Source: an uncultured Clostridia bacterium
GTDB taxonomy: Bacteria; Bacillota; Clostridia; Oscillospirales; Ruminococcaceae
Direction of reading: 5' to 3'
Assembly (NCBI GenBank): GCA_947627875.1
Contig: CANQXS010000004.1
Location: forward strand, 1-64,000
Length of the DNA stretch: 64,000 nucleotides
The notes under the pieces are model-generated. The model was not told where the DNA came from and searched no databases. It worked only from the letters and a program-made list of their open reading frames with translations. Positions within the stretch are counted from its first letter, which is position 1, and each line of letters starts with the position of its first letter. Both the position numbers and the translations under genes were made by a program. Of this stretch, positions 7,871 to 16,059 are shown one piece after another.

Positions 7871-7889
7871 CCACCGGCAGTGCCGGTGG
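7871..7889 (+). terminator. terminator (plus strand)
   Basis: CCACCGG/CCGGTGG with a CAGTG loop, followed by TTTTCTTT. It ends the reductase transcript. Confidence 0.75.
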
Positions 7890-7907
7890 TTTTCTTTGGA
7901 CAGAAAA

Positions 7908-7932
7908 CAGCGAAGGCGTAATGCCTTCGCTG
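7908..7932 (-). terminator. terminator for the minus-strand RHH gene
   Basis: Arms CAGCGAAGGC (7908-7917) and GCCTTCGCTG (7923-7932). On the minus strand the stem is followed by TTTTCTG and lies just after the stop of the gene ending at 7938. Confidence 0.75.
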
Positions 7933-7937
7933 AATTT

Positions 7938-8132
7938 CTATTTATTATTTTTTGAATCACCAGCATTATCCAATCGTGACTTTTCTTTTTCTGATGCCTC
8001 AAGACCAAGGCGAATCAACTCTACGGTTGCTTCAGAACGAGTTTGATAGCGGTTTTCAAACCGAAAATCTTCTATCTTCCGGAAAAGCTCTTTATCTACA
8101 GATACTGTATAACGCGGTTTGTCAGTCGCCAT
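7938..8132 (-). CDS. ribbon-helix-helix (CopG-like) protein
   Basis: A 64-residue protein, ATDKPRYTVSVDKELFRKIEDFRFENRYQTRSEATVELIRLGLE, with the beta strand and two helices of the RHH/CopG fold. The second of two adjacent ATGs (8132) is preferred because GAGGTG then lies 5 bases upstream; the first ATG (8135) would leave only 2. It probably binds DNA as a dimer, perhaps as an autoregulator or antitoxin. No toxin gene is visible next to it. A second, broken RHH-like gene lies divergently at 8272. Confidence 0.75.
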   Translation of the reverse strand: MATDKPRYTVSVDKELFRKIEDFRFENRYQTRSEATVELIRLGLEASEKEKSRLDNAGDSKNNK

Positions 8133-8271
8133 CATATCACCTCACATATACTTATTTACATTATACACCGATGGAGCAAAGTTGTAAAGTGTTTTGCAAA
8201 GAAACATCGAAAAATTGCTTTTTCTCTTGACAGTGAACCACTTATTACAGTATATCACGGAGGAACGTATA

Positions 8272-8438
8272 ATGACTGAGGCAAAGCGACTCGCCATTTA
8301 TGTGCCGGAGGATATGAATAAAAAATAGAAAAGCTCAAGGCTGAACACCCTAAAAAAGCTCAAAATGAACTGCTCAAGGAATTGATAGAATTGGGTTTGA
8401 GCTCTTCATCTGACAAGTTTTCAAAGAACAGGAGTTAA
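8272..8438 (+). pseudogene. small RHH-like protein, frameshifted in an A-run
   Basis: The ATG at 8272 follows GGAGGAACGTATA and reads MTEAKRLAIYVPEDMNKK, then hits TAG. If the A6 run at about 8319-8324 had seven A, the frame would continue as KIEKLKAEHPKKAQNELLKELIELGL to the stop at 8436-8438, giving a 55-residue RHH-like DNA-binding protein. The next gene's ribosome binding site (GGAG, 8431) overlaps the end. Either a one-base deletion or a homopolymer sequencing error explains it. It is too short for the ORF track. Confidence 0.6.
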
Positions 8439-8442
8439 ATCA

Positions 8443-9189
8443 ATGATTTGCGAAAACTGCAAAAGTGAACTTTCTGAAGGTCAGAATTTCTGTCCCTTCT
8501 GTGGTCATAAGGTTTGCAGCAACACTTCGGAGAGTCTGCCCGTTCCTCTGCAAATCGAAAAATCTTTTGCTATTCAGGGCAGAACTATAAAATTCGATAA
8601 GAATTTATGTAACTATAATCAATTATACTGCGACTTCATGAAAAAGGCAGACACTTTAGTCGCTGATTTCAGAAAAGAGTACAAGAGCATGATCCACACC
8701 TTTGATACTATTATAGATCAAGATTTGGGGATGCTGTTTCTAAATATTCATGTGCCATTGAATACGGAATAGCAATTTTGATGGACTATGGGGTTGATTA
8801 CATTGATTTTGACGGGCTTTTGAATATGATTACTGAAACTTACGGAGATCCCGAGGATTCTGTTGATTATATTTCAAACGGAATCAATGGCATTATTCAG
8901 CACGAAAATGAAGTTTTACGCGATAAAGAAATATCACATTCAAACCGCAGCTATTTTCGGAATCAAAGGCGCTATAGTAGGATCTTTTAAAGCGGGTCTT
9001 CTTAATGCAGGAACAGGCATAGTTCGCGGCATAGGCGATACCATTTCAGATTCTATTACAGATTCCAAATTTAAAAAAGCAGAGAAGCTTTTGCCAACAG
9101 CGAAGAAGTTTTTAATTGCCTATGCAACTTTGTAAACGATTATTCAAAGTATCTGCTTCGACGATGTTACTGACCTCATGCGCAGATAA
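8443..9189 (+). pseudogene. zinc-ribbon protein with several frameshifts
   Basis: The ATG at 8443 opens with a zinc ribbon, CENCKSELSEGQNFCPFCG. Frame 1 stops at 8772, but SKYSCAIEYGIAILMDYGVDYIDFDGLL continues in frame 3. After about 8940 it returns to frame 1 as FGIKGAIVGSFKAGLLNAGTGIVRGIGD. After the T5 run near 9107 it moves again (FNCLCNFVNDYSKY), and the end may be FDDVTDLMRR with TAA 9187-9189. So at least three single-base-type indels interrupt one gene of about 245 codons. Gly-rich segments and a zinc ribbon are common in clostridial proteins of unknown function. No function is assigned. Confidence 0.65.
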
Positions 9190-10231
9190 ATCATATTCTT
9201 CAAATAATAATGTTGAAAAAAGAATTCCAAATGCAGCATCAACAGCTGCCGCCACTGAGCAGCCGCAAGCAACTTATAACGACATTAAGTTACCGTCAGT
9301 GCCCGGTGAATCCAATCACACCAAAAACAGCGAGTCACAATACGAAAGCACTGAAGCGACCGAATATAATCAGACTGTTTTGCAAACTCAGCCCATTCCG
9401 AAGTGGGTACCCGCAGGAGAATATCATAGTGAAGTTGCAGACATCACTCTTGATTTTTTGGGATATGACTCATCACAAAATCGAGGAATAATTGCCTCAA
9501 GCGGACACAATGATAACGGGGAAGCTTTTTCGAGCGAAATATATTTTACCGTTACAGAGCTTATAGAAGATAAAATGAATTATGCTGTTATAAGATTTTT
9601 GAATCCAAAAGAAATGTATGAGTTGGATTATTTCCTATATTTTTATGACTTGGATATTTTTCAGTGCCAGTATAACCTAACATTTACAAATGATATATTC
9701 TCGACATCTTTTCTCAGCGGCTATGAAGAAAACGATGGGCTTTATCATATGCGCTTCGCTAAAGACCCCTCAAAATTTGAACAACAAACACTTATAAATC
9801 TTCCTGACAGAGACCGAAAACTGATTTACGAATGCAGTGATCCTTTCAATCCTATGGGAAAAATGTACTTTTATGAAGACGAACTTGAAAAGATATATTG
9901 CCCCGAAGAAGAACAAGACGGCAGATACAGAAGCTGTCTTTACACAATAAAAGTATGCGATATTATTGAACCGCCTTTAATTGAGCATAAAATAGTAGAT
10001 TATGAAAATATGTCGGGACTTATAACTGATTGGGCTTTAGACCTCGGCAGCAACATGACATACGGCGAAATGGTTCAGAAATATCTGTCACATGGATTTT
10101 GGTCTTATCGAATGGATGAAAATTATTCCAGTCCTCAAAAAACCGACCTTGTCAGGGATCTTATGATTGAAATGTATTTAAGCCAAGATGTCGAGTATGA
10201 TTCATGGGGTGAGCCAACGGCAGAAGAATGA
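9116..10231 (+). CDS. putative lipoprotein of unknown function
   Basis: The ORF contains a lipobox-like LLTSC followed by a Ser/Asn/Thr-rich linker and about 250 residues of acidic, aromatic-rich sequence with no family I recognise. The true start is unclear: the track start (9116) lies inside the upstream pseudogene, and ATG 9164 gives only MLLTSC, too short for a signal peptide. The 5' end may therefore have been lost or frameshifted like the gene before it. If exported, it would be a surface lipoprotein. The following small ORF may be its displaced C-terminus. Confidence 0.5.
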   Translation: MPMQLCKRLFKVSASTMLLTSCADKSYSSNNNVEKRIPNAASTAAATEQPQATYNDIKLPSVPGESNHTKNSESQYESTEATEYNQTVLQTQPIPKWVPAGEYHSEVADITLDFLGYDSSQNRGIIASSGHNDNGEAFSSEIYFTVTELIEDKMNYAVIRFLNPKEMYELDYFLYFYDLDIFQCQYNLTFTNDIFSTSFLSGYEENDGLYHMRFAKDPSKFEQQTLINLPDRDRKLIYECSDPFNPMGKMYFYEDELEKIYCPEEEQDGRYRSCLYTIKVCDIIEPPLIEHKIVDYENMSGLITDWALDLGSNMTYGEMVQKYLSHGFWSYRMDENYSSPQKTDLVRDLMIEMYLSQDVEYDSWGEPTAEE

Positions 10232-10259
10232 GTAGGCTATATATCAACGTCAAAGAAGT

Positions 10260-10490
10260 ATGAGTGGTACAGACGTATATACTATTCTTGGCATGCCTAC
10301 CTATTATTTATTTAAAGGCACCGAAACCATTACATATAGCAGTGGCGAATATTCATCATCAATAGAATACAATAACGACATGTGTAGTGTCTGGGTTGGT
10401 GATGATTTTTGCATAGCAAATGTATTAGGCATTACCAGATATTATCCATACGCAGAACCATATGATATATTATTTTCTTATTTTGATTAA
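10260..10490 (+). CDS. small SmpA/OmlA-like ORF, possibly a lipoprotein fragment
   Basis: A 76-residue ORF reading SGTDVYTILGMPTYYLFKGTETITYSSG...VWVGDDFCIANVLGIT. The pattern xDVyxiLGxPt, then strands, resembles the SmpA/OmlA (BLIP-like) fold. There is no convincing ribosome binding site. It starts 28 bases after the lipoprotein stop in another frame, so it may be the frameshifted C-terminal part of that gene, in line with the indels in this region. Confidence 0.4.
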   Translation: MSGTDVYTILGMPTYYLFKGTETITYSSGEYSSSIEYNNDMCSVWVGDDFCIANVLGITRYYPYAEPYDILFSYFD

Positions 10491-10505
10491 AGAGAGGGCA
10501 AAACA

Positions 10506-11504
10506 ATGAGCAACAAAAGCGATAAAAAAGAAAAATATAATTCTATTTGGAATGTTTTGGGTGTCATAATATTCATTGTGATTATATGGGCTGTATATAA
10601 TCACAACACATCGATCAAAACAGCCGAGGACAATGCGGCTCAAAACTCTTCAGGTGGAAAAATAAGCTTTCTGCAATATCAAGAAAACTGGGTCAACACT
10701 AACAATATGTCTGTATATCATTTCGATTCTGAGCAGGAAAAATTAGCAAATTGGCTCAATAATACCTCCGAAACAACTCCAACTTATATGGAACGCGGCA
10801 ACTTGTTTGGAGAAACACAGTATAAGATTACAAAAGAGCGCACCGATTACTTATATATGGGAGAAACAAAAGATAATCTTGCTTCCGGATACGGAATACT
10901 TTACGGACAGACCAAACAGTATTACGGACTTTTTACATATAATAACCACGCTTATGATATTCTGTATATCGGCAAATTCAAGGACGGCAGATTTGACGGA
11001 TACGGTCTTGAATTTTATAAACCGGAAAAATATGAGCAAGGATCTTTTGAACAGTTCTGCAAATACAGTCAGGACAGCCAAGAATACGCAAACTATTACG
11101 CTGCATGGGTAAATTTTGTAGAATATGAAGGTATGTTCAAAGAAGGAAAGCGTGAGGGAAAAGGAAATCTGTTTTCAAGGGAACTCGATTTAATGGTTTC
11201 GTTAGCGCCGCTTATAGAACTGCCCGTGGTTGACCAAGTAGATTTTGACACAGTAGGTTACGGCATCTTTAAAGATGATGAAAAAAACGGCGACTTCACC
11301 GAATACTCGGGAAAATATCTATTTTATGAGGGTGAGGAAAAGGATGGTCTATACGATGGCAAGGGCACTTTATACTTTGAAAACGGTCAGATAAAATATA
11401 AGGGTGAATTCAAAAACGGCGAATATCACGGGTCAGGAACTGAATATGACATTGACGGAAACGTCATTTATAGTGGAAAGTGGAAAAATGGCGATTACGC
11501 TTAA
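10506..11504 (+). CDS. membrane-anchored MORN-repeat protein
   Basis: The 332-residue protein has one N-terminal membrane helix (WNVLGVIIFIVIIWAVY) after a short basic tail, so the bulk is probably outside the cell. At least five MORN-type repeats follow, for example YIGKFKDGRFDGYGLEFY, YEGMFKEGKREGKGNLF and YKGEFKNGEYHGSGTEYD. MORN repeats form beta-hairpin rods used for binding; the partner is unknown. ATG 10506 follows AGAGAGGG. Unlike its neighbours upstream, this gene is intact. Confidence 0.8.
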   Translation: MSNKSDKKEKYNSIWNVLGVIIFIVIIWAVYNHNTSIKTAEDNAAQNSSGGKISFLQYQENWVNTNNMSVYHFDSEQEKLANWLNNTSETTPTYMERGNLFGETQYKITKERTDYLYMGETKDNLASGYGILYGQTKQYYGLFTYNNHAYDILYIGKFKDGRFDGYGLEFYKPEKYEQGSFEQFCKYSQDSQEYANYYAAWVNFVEYEGMFKEGKREGKGNLFSRELDLMVSLAPLIELPVVDQVDFDTVGYGIFKDDEKNGDFTEYSGKYLFYEGEEKDGLYDGKGTLYFENGQIKYKGEFKNGEYHGSGTEYDIDGNVIYSGKWKNGDYA

Positions 11505-11549
11505 TTCAATCTGTTCAAAACCTAACACATAAATTTTGACATAAAAATC

Positions 11550-11583
11550 CTCCTGAAGTATTATTGAAACGACGCTTCAGGAG
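11550..11583 (-). terminator. terminator of the restriction operon
   Basis: Nine-base arms CTCCTGAAG/CTTCAGGAG. On the minus strand the stem is followed by GATTTTTATG, about 50 bases after the helicase stop. Confidence 0.8.
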
Positions 11584-11635
11584 AATAATATATGGTTTAA
11601 GATGGGAAAAAACGGTTATGCCTTATTTTATAGAA

Positions 11636-14600
11636 TCATATTCCGAACAGTTTCCTCAGCTCTTCTTCCATCGTTCCGCTCTTGGCAAATTCCAATGTAT
11701 CACACAAGCGGATATTATTCTTTTCAATGTATATCTCGTCGCTGAATCCTAGAATATAACGCAGGCAAATTCTATATATGATTTCCGTCGGAGCGCAGCC
11801 GTAGACCTGATTTGCAAAGATATGATTCAGTCTTTCGGCATTATCTGGATAAAGCGCTTTCAGACGGTCGCTCTGATAAAGTCTTGTTACGATCTCGGTT
11901 ATATACATTCCCGATTTCATATACAGGTCTGCAAACGTAGCATTCGGATCATCAAAGCAGCCCGGGTTCTCCTGCTCCAGCTTGTCCACCATGTCTTTCA
12001 CGACTTTTTTCGGTGTGAATATCTGGTTGGTTCGCTGCGGAGGAATATAATCAAAAATATCTCCGGTGTGATCGGGCTCAAAATAATCTGCAAGCTCTGC
12101 CCGCTTTCTCATAAACTCCTGCACGGCATCGTTAAACACCACTTCATCAAACAGATGACCGTCAAAGTGTTTCTTCTCGCCGCTGTCCGATACATAGTCC
12201 CCGCCGTCGCGCAGCATACGGAACTGATCAAGCGTCACGCCCTGCCCATTTTGAGGATTTACGGTTACTTCCCAGAAAACTTCTTCGGGTACAAGAGAAT
12301 CAAAGTTTTCAAGAGTGGTGTTTTCATCGCCGTATGCCATCAAAAACGCAGGAATAGTCCTTGAAAATCCGCGCAGATGGTCCCTGACGCTTCCCTCGAT
12401 GGAATCCTTCGCTGCATTTAACTTTTCGGTTTCTACCGTTTCCACGATGGATTCGGCGACCTTTTTAACCGTTTCGTCGCCACGGAGCTTTTTATGAATA
12501 TTATCCACCATATCGCGGTAGCCTTGAATGCGTCTTTCGTTATACATTTCATCGATCTCGGTTATTTCAGCCATTGTCGCGCCAGCCTGCTGTGCTTTCC
12601 GGATTTTGTCCTCTTGCTCCTTGATAAGCTGATGATCCCTAATGGTATAGTCGCCGAATTCACGGCTCACTATTGTGTCGGTAGCTTCCTGGATCTTGCG
12701 TTCCAACTGATTTTGCGTGGATTTCTTAAGGTCGTCTCCGTATTGCGATTTTGCGGTTTCCATAAGTGTATCCGCAATAGGCTTAGAAAACTGCTCTCGC
12801 AAGATTTTAAGTTCATCTTTTTTGGGATTCGGAGTCAACTCTGCATTATCCTGAATTTTCTTGACAGTTTCCGTAAGCTTTTCTTCCAGCTCTCCGTAAA
12901 TCCTATCGCCGAAAACATCGCCTGCGGTGCCGATGATTATTTCGCTCGGTATTTCAACCTCGCCGCTGCCATTCAAATGCAGGCTGTCAGCCGTGGTTTC
13001 ATCAACAGGTGCCGGTGCAAGAGGTTTCGGCTCTTCTATCGCCTGCATATTGTTTATGATTTCGATGATTTCTTTCGGCGCGCCGAAAATTCCGCTGATG
13101 TTTGCAAAGAGGAAATTGGACATAAATCCGCGTTCAACAACTTCTCTTGCGTGGATTCTCCGAGGGATCGTGAGGACTTTCTCGGCGTCAAGTTCTATCA
13201 TCGAGCCGTCTTCATCTTCGCCGTAGACCGGGAAGAAGTTCAGAAGCTCCCTGACGTTGCGCTTTCGGTCGTCAAAATCGCCCTTTTCACCCGAAGTTTC
13301 GGGAATCAGGTCGTTTGCAAACTGTTCAAAGATAGTGAGGGTGCGGGCAGGATCGAAGTCAAACACATAGGAATTCTGCTTTCTGTAGGTGTTTCCGTCG
13401 CTGTCGCGGAAGAGGCAGGGGTTCTGAGCGCGAAATGCCGCCTGCATATAAAGCGCAGGGCTCGCCATGTTGGAAAGCATTAAAACAGCCGTCCACTCGG
13501 GAATGGTCACGCCGGTGGTGAGCTGACCTACCGACAGCGTAATCGTTTTGTCATATTCCGAAATCGCCTTTGTTACCCTGTCAAACGACTTCTCGTTTTC
13601 ATCATCGTCGTCAAGTTTGCCGTCGCCGGCGGCAAGTATCACCTCGTAATCCTTGAATACGGGGTGAAGCTTCAGCTTTTTCGCCAAAGCCTTTGCGCTT
13701 GCAACACGGTTCAGGAGCCAGAATGTGTGCTTGAGCTCATCGCGCAGCTCGGACGTTGAAAACGGGAACTTCTCCTGACGGGTAAGGGCATCGAGGAACT
13801 TATCCACATCGCGGTCGTGGACAAATTTTCCCTGCTCGTTGGTGGCGAAGAATTCGTTCAAATCGAAGGCAAATTCCTCTATATCGTCGTCGGCAAGCTC
13901 AATTCCGTTTTTCACTCTGTCCCTGACGATGTCCGACATCTGATATGTAAACAGCGAAAGCCGAGGCAGATTCGCATAGGGGTTCTCCTGCTCGCTTGAG
14001 CTGTCCCAATCGCGCTTGCGCTTTTGCTCGTCGGCATAGGTCCAGTTATATATCGCGCTGTCGGGGAATTTATCGTTCGCAAGAGCCTTGAACGGCGTGC
14101 CCGAAAGATGAAGCGTCCACTTGCGGCGGATATGGTTAAACGCCGTGTCGGTTTTATAGGTGTCAACGCCCTCGTGGGCTTCGTCGACAATGAGTATATC
14201 CCATTCGATACCCTTGTCTGCGCTTAGTTCGGACAGCTTTTCATATCTTCCGCCGAAGTAAATCGAGCCCTTTAGATCCTGCAAGCTGACAAACTCAATA
14301 CAGCCTTTTACATCGTCGTCGACCATATCGACATACTCGTCGCGGGTATAGACGTATTTTTTATCCTTGATTCCGTCGACGGTGCTGACGAAGATATATC
14401 CCGACTGCGGACCGAAAAACGTTTCATAGTCGGAATACCAGGAATTCGCGATCGCGGGGCGGTTTGTGACTATAAGGATATTTTTCGCGCCGAGATGCAT
14501 ACACAGATCATAAGCCGAAAGGGTTTTGCCGAAGCGCGGCTTTGCGTTCCACAAAAATTCGGAGTTTTTGCGGGCGTTAAAATACTCCGCGGTCTTTTTT

Positions 14601-15013
14601 ACCGCCTCAGCCTGCTCATCGCGAAGATTATAGGGGATAGCCGTATCTAAATCATCAAACTCAACAACGCCGTGGTTCTGGGTGAAATCCAAAAAATCGC
14701 CGCGGGCCTTATTCGGCTCGATGAAAAACCATTCGGTGCCGCTCTCGCGGGTAACGCCGAGCTTTTTAAGGTATGCGTGAAAATCCTTATCGGTGAAGGT
14801 GCCGTAAGGCTCGGTCATAAAAGCCGCGCGCATTGCCCAATGGGTTTTATGGGCGACGCCGACGGTGTGGGTCTGTTCGTTGATACGGGTTTCGACGTCG
14901 CGCTCGGTGAAGCCGATTTTTGTCCAGCCGTTGTGGGCGGGCACGCCGGGAGTTGTGTAGGCATAGCACTGCGGGACTACCTTTGAGGAGGTTTTTATAT
15001 TCAGAGCTGCCAT
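11636..15013 (-). CDS. GIY-YIG nuclease/SF2 helicase/methyltransferase fusion (restriction enzyme)
   Basis: The start is ATG 15013 (AAGGAG upstream), overlapping the previous stop as TAATG; this gives 1125 residues, not the 1176 of the track. The N-terminal 120 residues fit a GIY-YIG nuclease of the T5orf172/MUG113 type (CYAYTTPG...GWTKIGFTERDVETRINEQ, FHAYLKKLG...GTEWFF). Next is an SF2 helicase with a variant Walker A (RFGKT), DEAH box (IVDEAHEG) and motif VI-like ALYMQAAFRAQNP. A coiled-coil-rich linker leads to a C-terminal methyltransferase half with IFTPKKVVKDMV (motif X) and ADLYMKSGMY (motif I), but it stops before the catalytic NPPY. The NPPY motif is in the adjacent gene. Probably an ATP-dependent restriction subunit. 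Confidence 0.82.
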   Translation of the reverse strand: MAALNIKTSSKVVPQCYAYTTPGVPAHNGWTKIGFTERDVETRINEQTHTVGVAHKTHWAMRAAFMTEPYGTFTDKDFHAYLKKLGVTRESGTEWFFIEPNKARGDFLDFTQNHGVVEFDDLDTAIPYNLRDEQAEAVKKTAEYFNARKNSEFLWNAKPRFGKTLSAYDLCMHLGAKNILIVTNRPAIANSWYSDYETFFGPQSGYIFVSTVDGIKDKKYVYTRDEYVDMVDDDVKGCIEFVSLQDLKGSIYFGGRYEKLSELSADKGIEWDILIVDEAHEGVDTYKTDTAFNHIRRKWTLHLSGTPFKALANDKFPDSAIYNWTYADEQKRKRDWDSSSEQENPYANLPRLSLFTYQMSDIVRDRVKNGIELADDDIEEFAFDLNEFFATNEQGKFVHDRDVDKFLDALTRQEKFPFSTSELRDELKHTFWLLNRVASAKALAKKLKLHPVFKDYEVILAAGDGKLDDDDENEKSFDRVTKAISEYDKTITLSVGQLTTGVTIPEWTAVLMLSNMASPALYMQAAFRAQNPCLFRDSDGNTYRKQNSYVFDFDPARTLTIFEQFANDLIPETSGEKGDFDDRKRNVRELLNFFPVYGEDEDGSMIELDAEKVLTIPRRIHAREVVERGFMSNFLFANISGIFGAPKEIIEIINNMQAIEEPKPLAPAPVDETTADSLHLNGSGEVEIPSEIIIGTAGDVFGDRIYGELEEKLTETVKKIQDNAELTPNPKKDELKILREQFSKPIADTLMETAKSQYGDDLKKSTQNQLERKIQEATDTIVSREFGDYTIRDHQLIKEQEDKIRKAQQAGATMAEITEIDEMYNERRIQGYRDMVDNIHKKLRGDETVKKVAESIVETVETEKLNAAKDSIEGSVRDHLRGFSRTIPAFLMAYGDENTTLENFDSLVPEEVFWEVTVNPQNGQGVTLDQFRMLRDGGDYVSDSGEKKHFDGHLFDEVVFNDAVQEFMRKRAELADYFEPDHTGDIFDYIPPQRTNQIFTPKKVVKDMVDKLEQENPGCFDDPNATFADLYMKSGMYITEIVTRLYQSDRLKALYPDNAERLNHIFANQVYGCAPTEIIYRICLRYILGFSDEIYIEKNNIRLCDTLEFAKSGTMEEELRKLFGI

Positions 15014-16056
15014 TATGCCATCTCCTTTACATGGGTTTCGATAAAGTCGATCTCCTCGGGCGAAAGATCGTATTTGCGGTAGAGCTGTCTGTCGATTTCG
15101 GCGACGGATTTCGACCAGTCGATGTCGGAATTTTCGGTGAAGTCTTGGAGAGGGACGTATTTCCACCTATCCGGCGGATTATCCTGCGTAACTTTAAGCA
15201 CGCCCAACATAGTTCTTGCAAATTTTGTGCATATATACTTATAACAAGATTCAGCCTCGCACATATGCTCATATGAGCCAATGCTCATAAATGATTCTGT
15301 ATGCCCGATGACGGGCTGCCCGATGACGGGAGTTGTTAAAACTTCTCCTAAGGCACCAGAACCATTGGACTTAGGGACAAATATTTTGTATTTATATAAA
15401 TTTATAGGACTATTTACATAATCTTTTCTAATATATTTATAGCCTCTTTCCCCGCCGATTCTCCCGAAAATTTGGATATATTCATTTCCGTCGTCCGGTT
15501 TTTCGTCAAAAAATAGCTGCGGTAAGATTTCAAAAATATTCGTCGACATATCGTACAAATGTCCCTTGCTTACCATACTTGCAGCTTCAGGGTGTTCTTC
15601 GTGCATAGTGTTCGTGAGCCTATATGCAGTTCTCGAAAAGACAATGTCTGCAAACGATGAAAATGAATCGTTGTGCGTGACTTTATGCAAAATTGAATTT
15701 AATTCTTCAAATGCAGTGTATGTTTCAATAGCGCCGAAATCTTTATTTTCGTCGCGATATGTTATTGCTACGCCGCCTTTAATGTCGGTATTTGAGAATA
15801 CTTTTGAGCTGTCCTGTTCGTGAAAAAGTACCTTAAAATGTGGGTCTTCCAACATTTTTTGATTCCACGCTTTTGGGGTGCTTCCAGCATTGAACAAAAA
15901 ACGTGCAGGGTGAATAAGCTCAACGCGGTCGGCTAATTTATATGATTCTTCCATAAAAAGATTGTAAACCGGCGGTGCAAAAGATTTCTGGTCGCCGACG
16001 GTTTCGTCCTGATACGGCGGGTTCCCGATCACATAATCAAACAGTTTCTTTCCCAT
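15013..16056 (-). CDS. DNA adenine methyltransferase subunit carrying NPPY and specificity region
   Basis: The protein has 347 residues and begins almost at the catalytic motif: GKKLFDYVIGNPPYQDE is motif IV of N6-adenine methyltransferases of the Eco57I/type ISP kind. The motifs before it (X and I) are missing and must come from another subunit, either the gene just upstream or the C-terminus of the helicase. The remaining 300 residues resemble target-recognition regions (for example IHPARFLFNAGSTPKAWNQKML). It starts 3 bases after the upstream gene and its stop overlaps the helicase start, so all three are translationally coupled. Confidence 0.78.
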   Translation of the reverse strand: MGKKLFDYVIGNPPYQDETVGDQKSFAPPVYNLFMEESYKLADRVELIHPARFLFNAGSTPKAWNQKMLEDPHFKVLFHEQDSSKVFSNTDIKGGVAITYRDENKDFGAIETYTAFEELNSILHKVTHNDSFSSFADIVFSRTAYRLTNTMHEEHPEAASMVSKGHLYDMSTNIFEILPQLFFDEKPDDGNEYIQIFGRIGGERGYKYIRKDYVNSPINLYKYKIFVPKSNGSGALGEVLTTPVIGQPVIGHTESFMSIGSYEHMCEAESCYKYICTKFARTMLGVLKVTQDNPPDRWKYVPLQDFTENSDIDWSKSVAEIDRQLYRKYDLSPEEIDFIETHVKEMA

Positions 16057-16059
16057 GGC

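Noticed and set aside
8300-8340. Programmed ribosomal frameshift at the A6 run
   Set aside because: A single short gene in a region with several other indels is better explained by mutation or homopolymer error; no stimulatory structure was seen.
12494-13483. 329-residue plus-strand ORF opposite the helicase
   Set aside because: Antisense shadow; no ribosome binding site and no family pattern.
15013-15166. N-terminal extension of the helicase to 1176 residues
   Set aside because: The extension is the end of the upstream methyltransferase gene in another frame; ATG 15013 has AAGGAG and overlaps that stop as TAATG.
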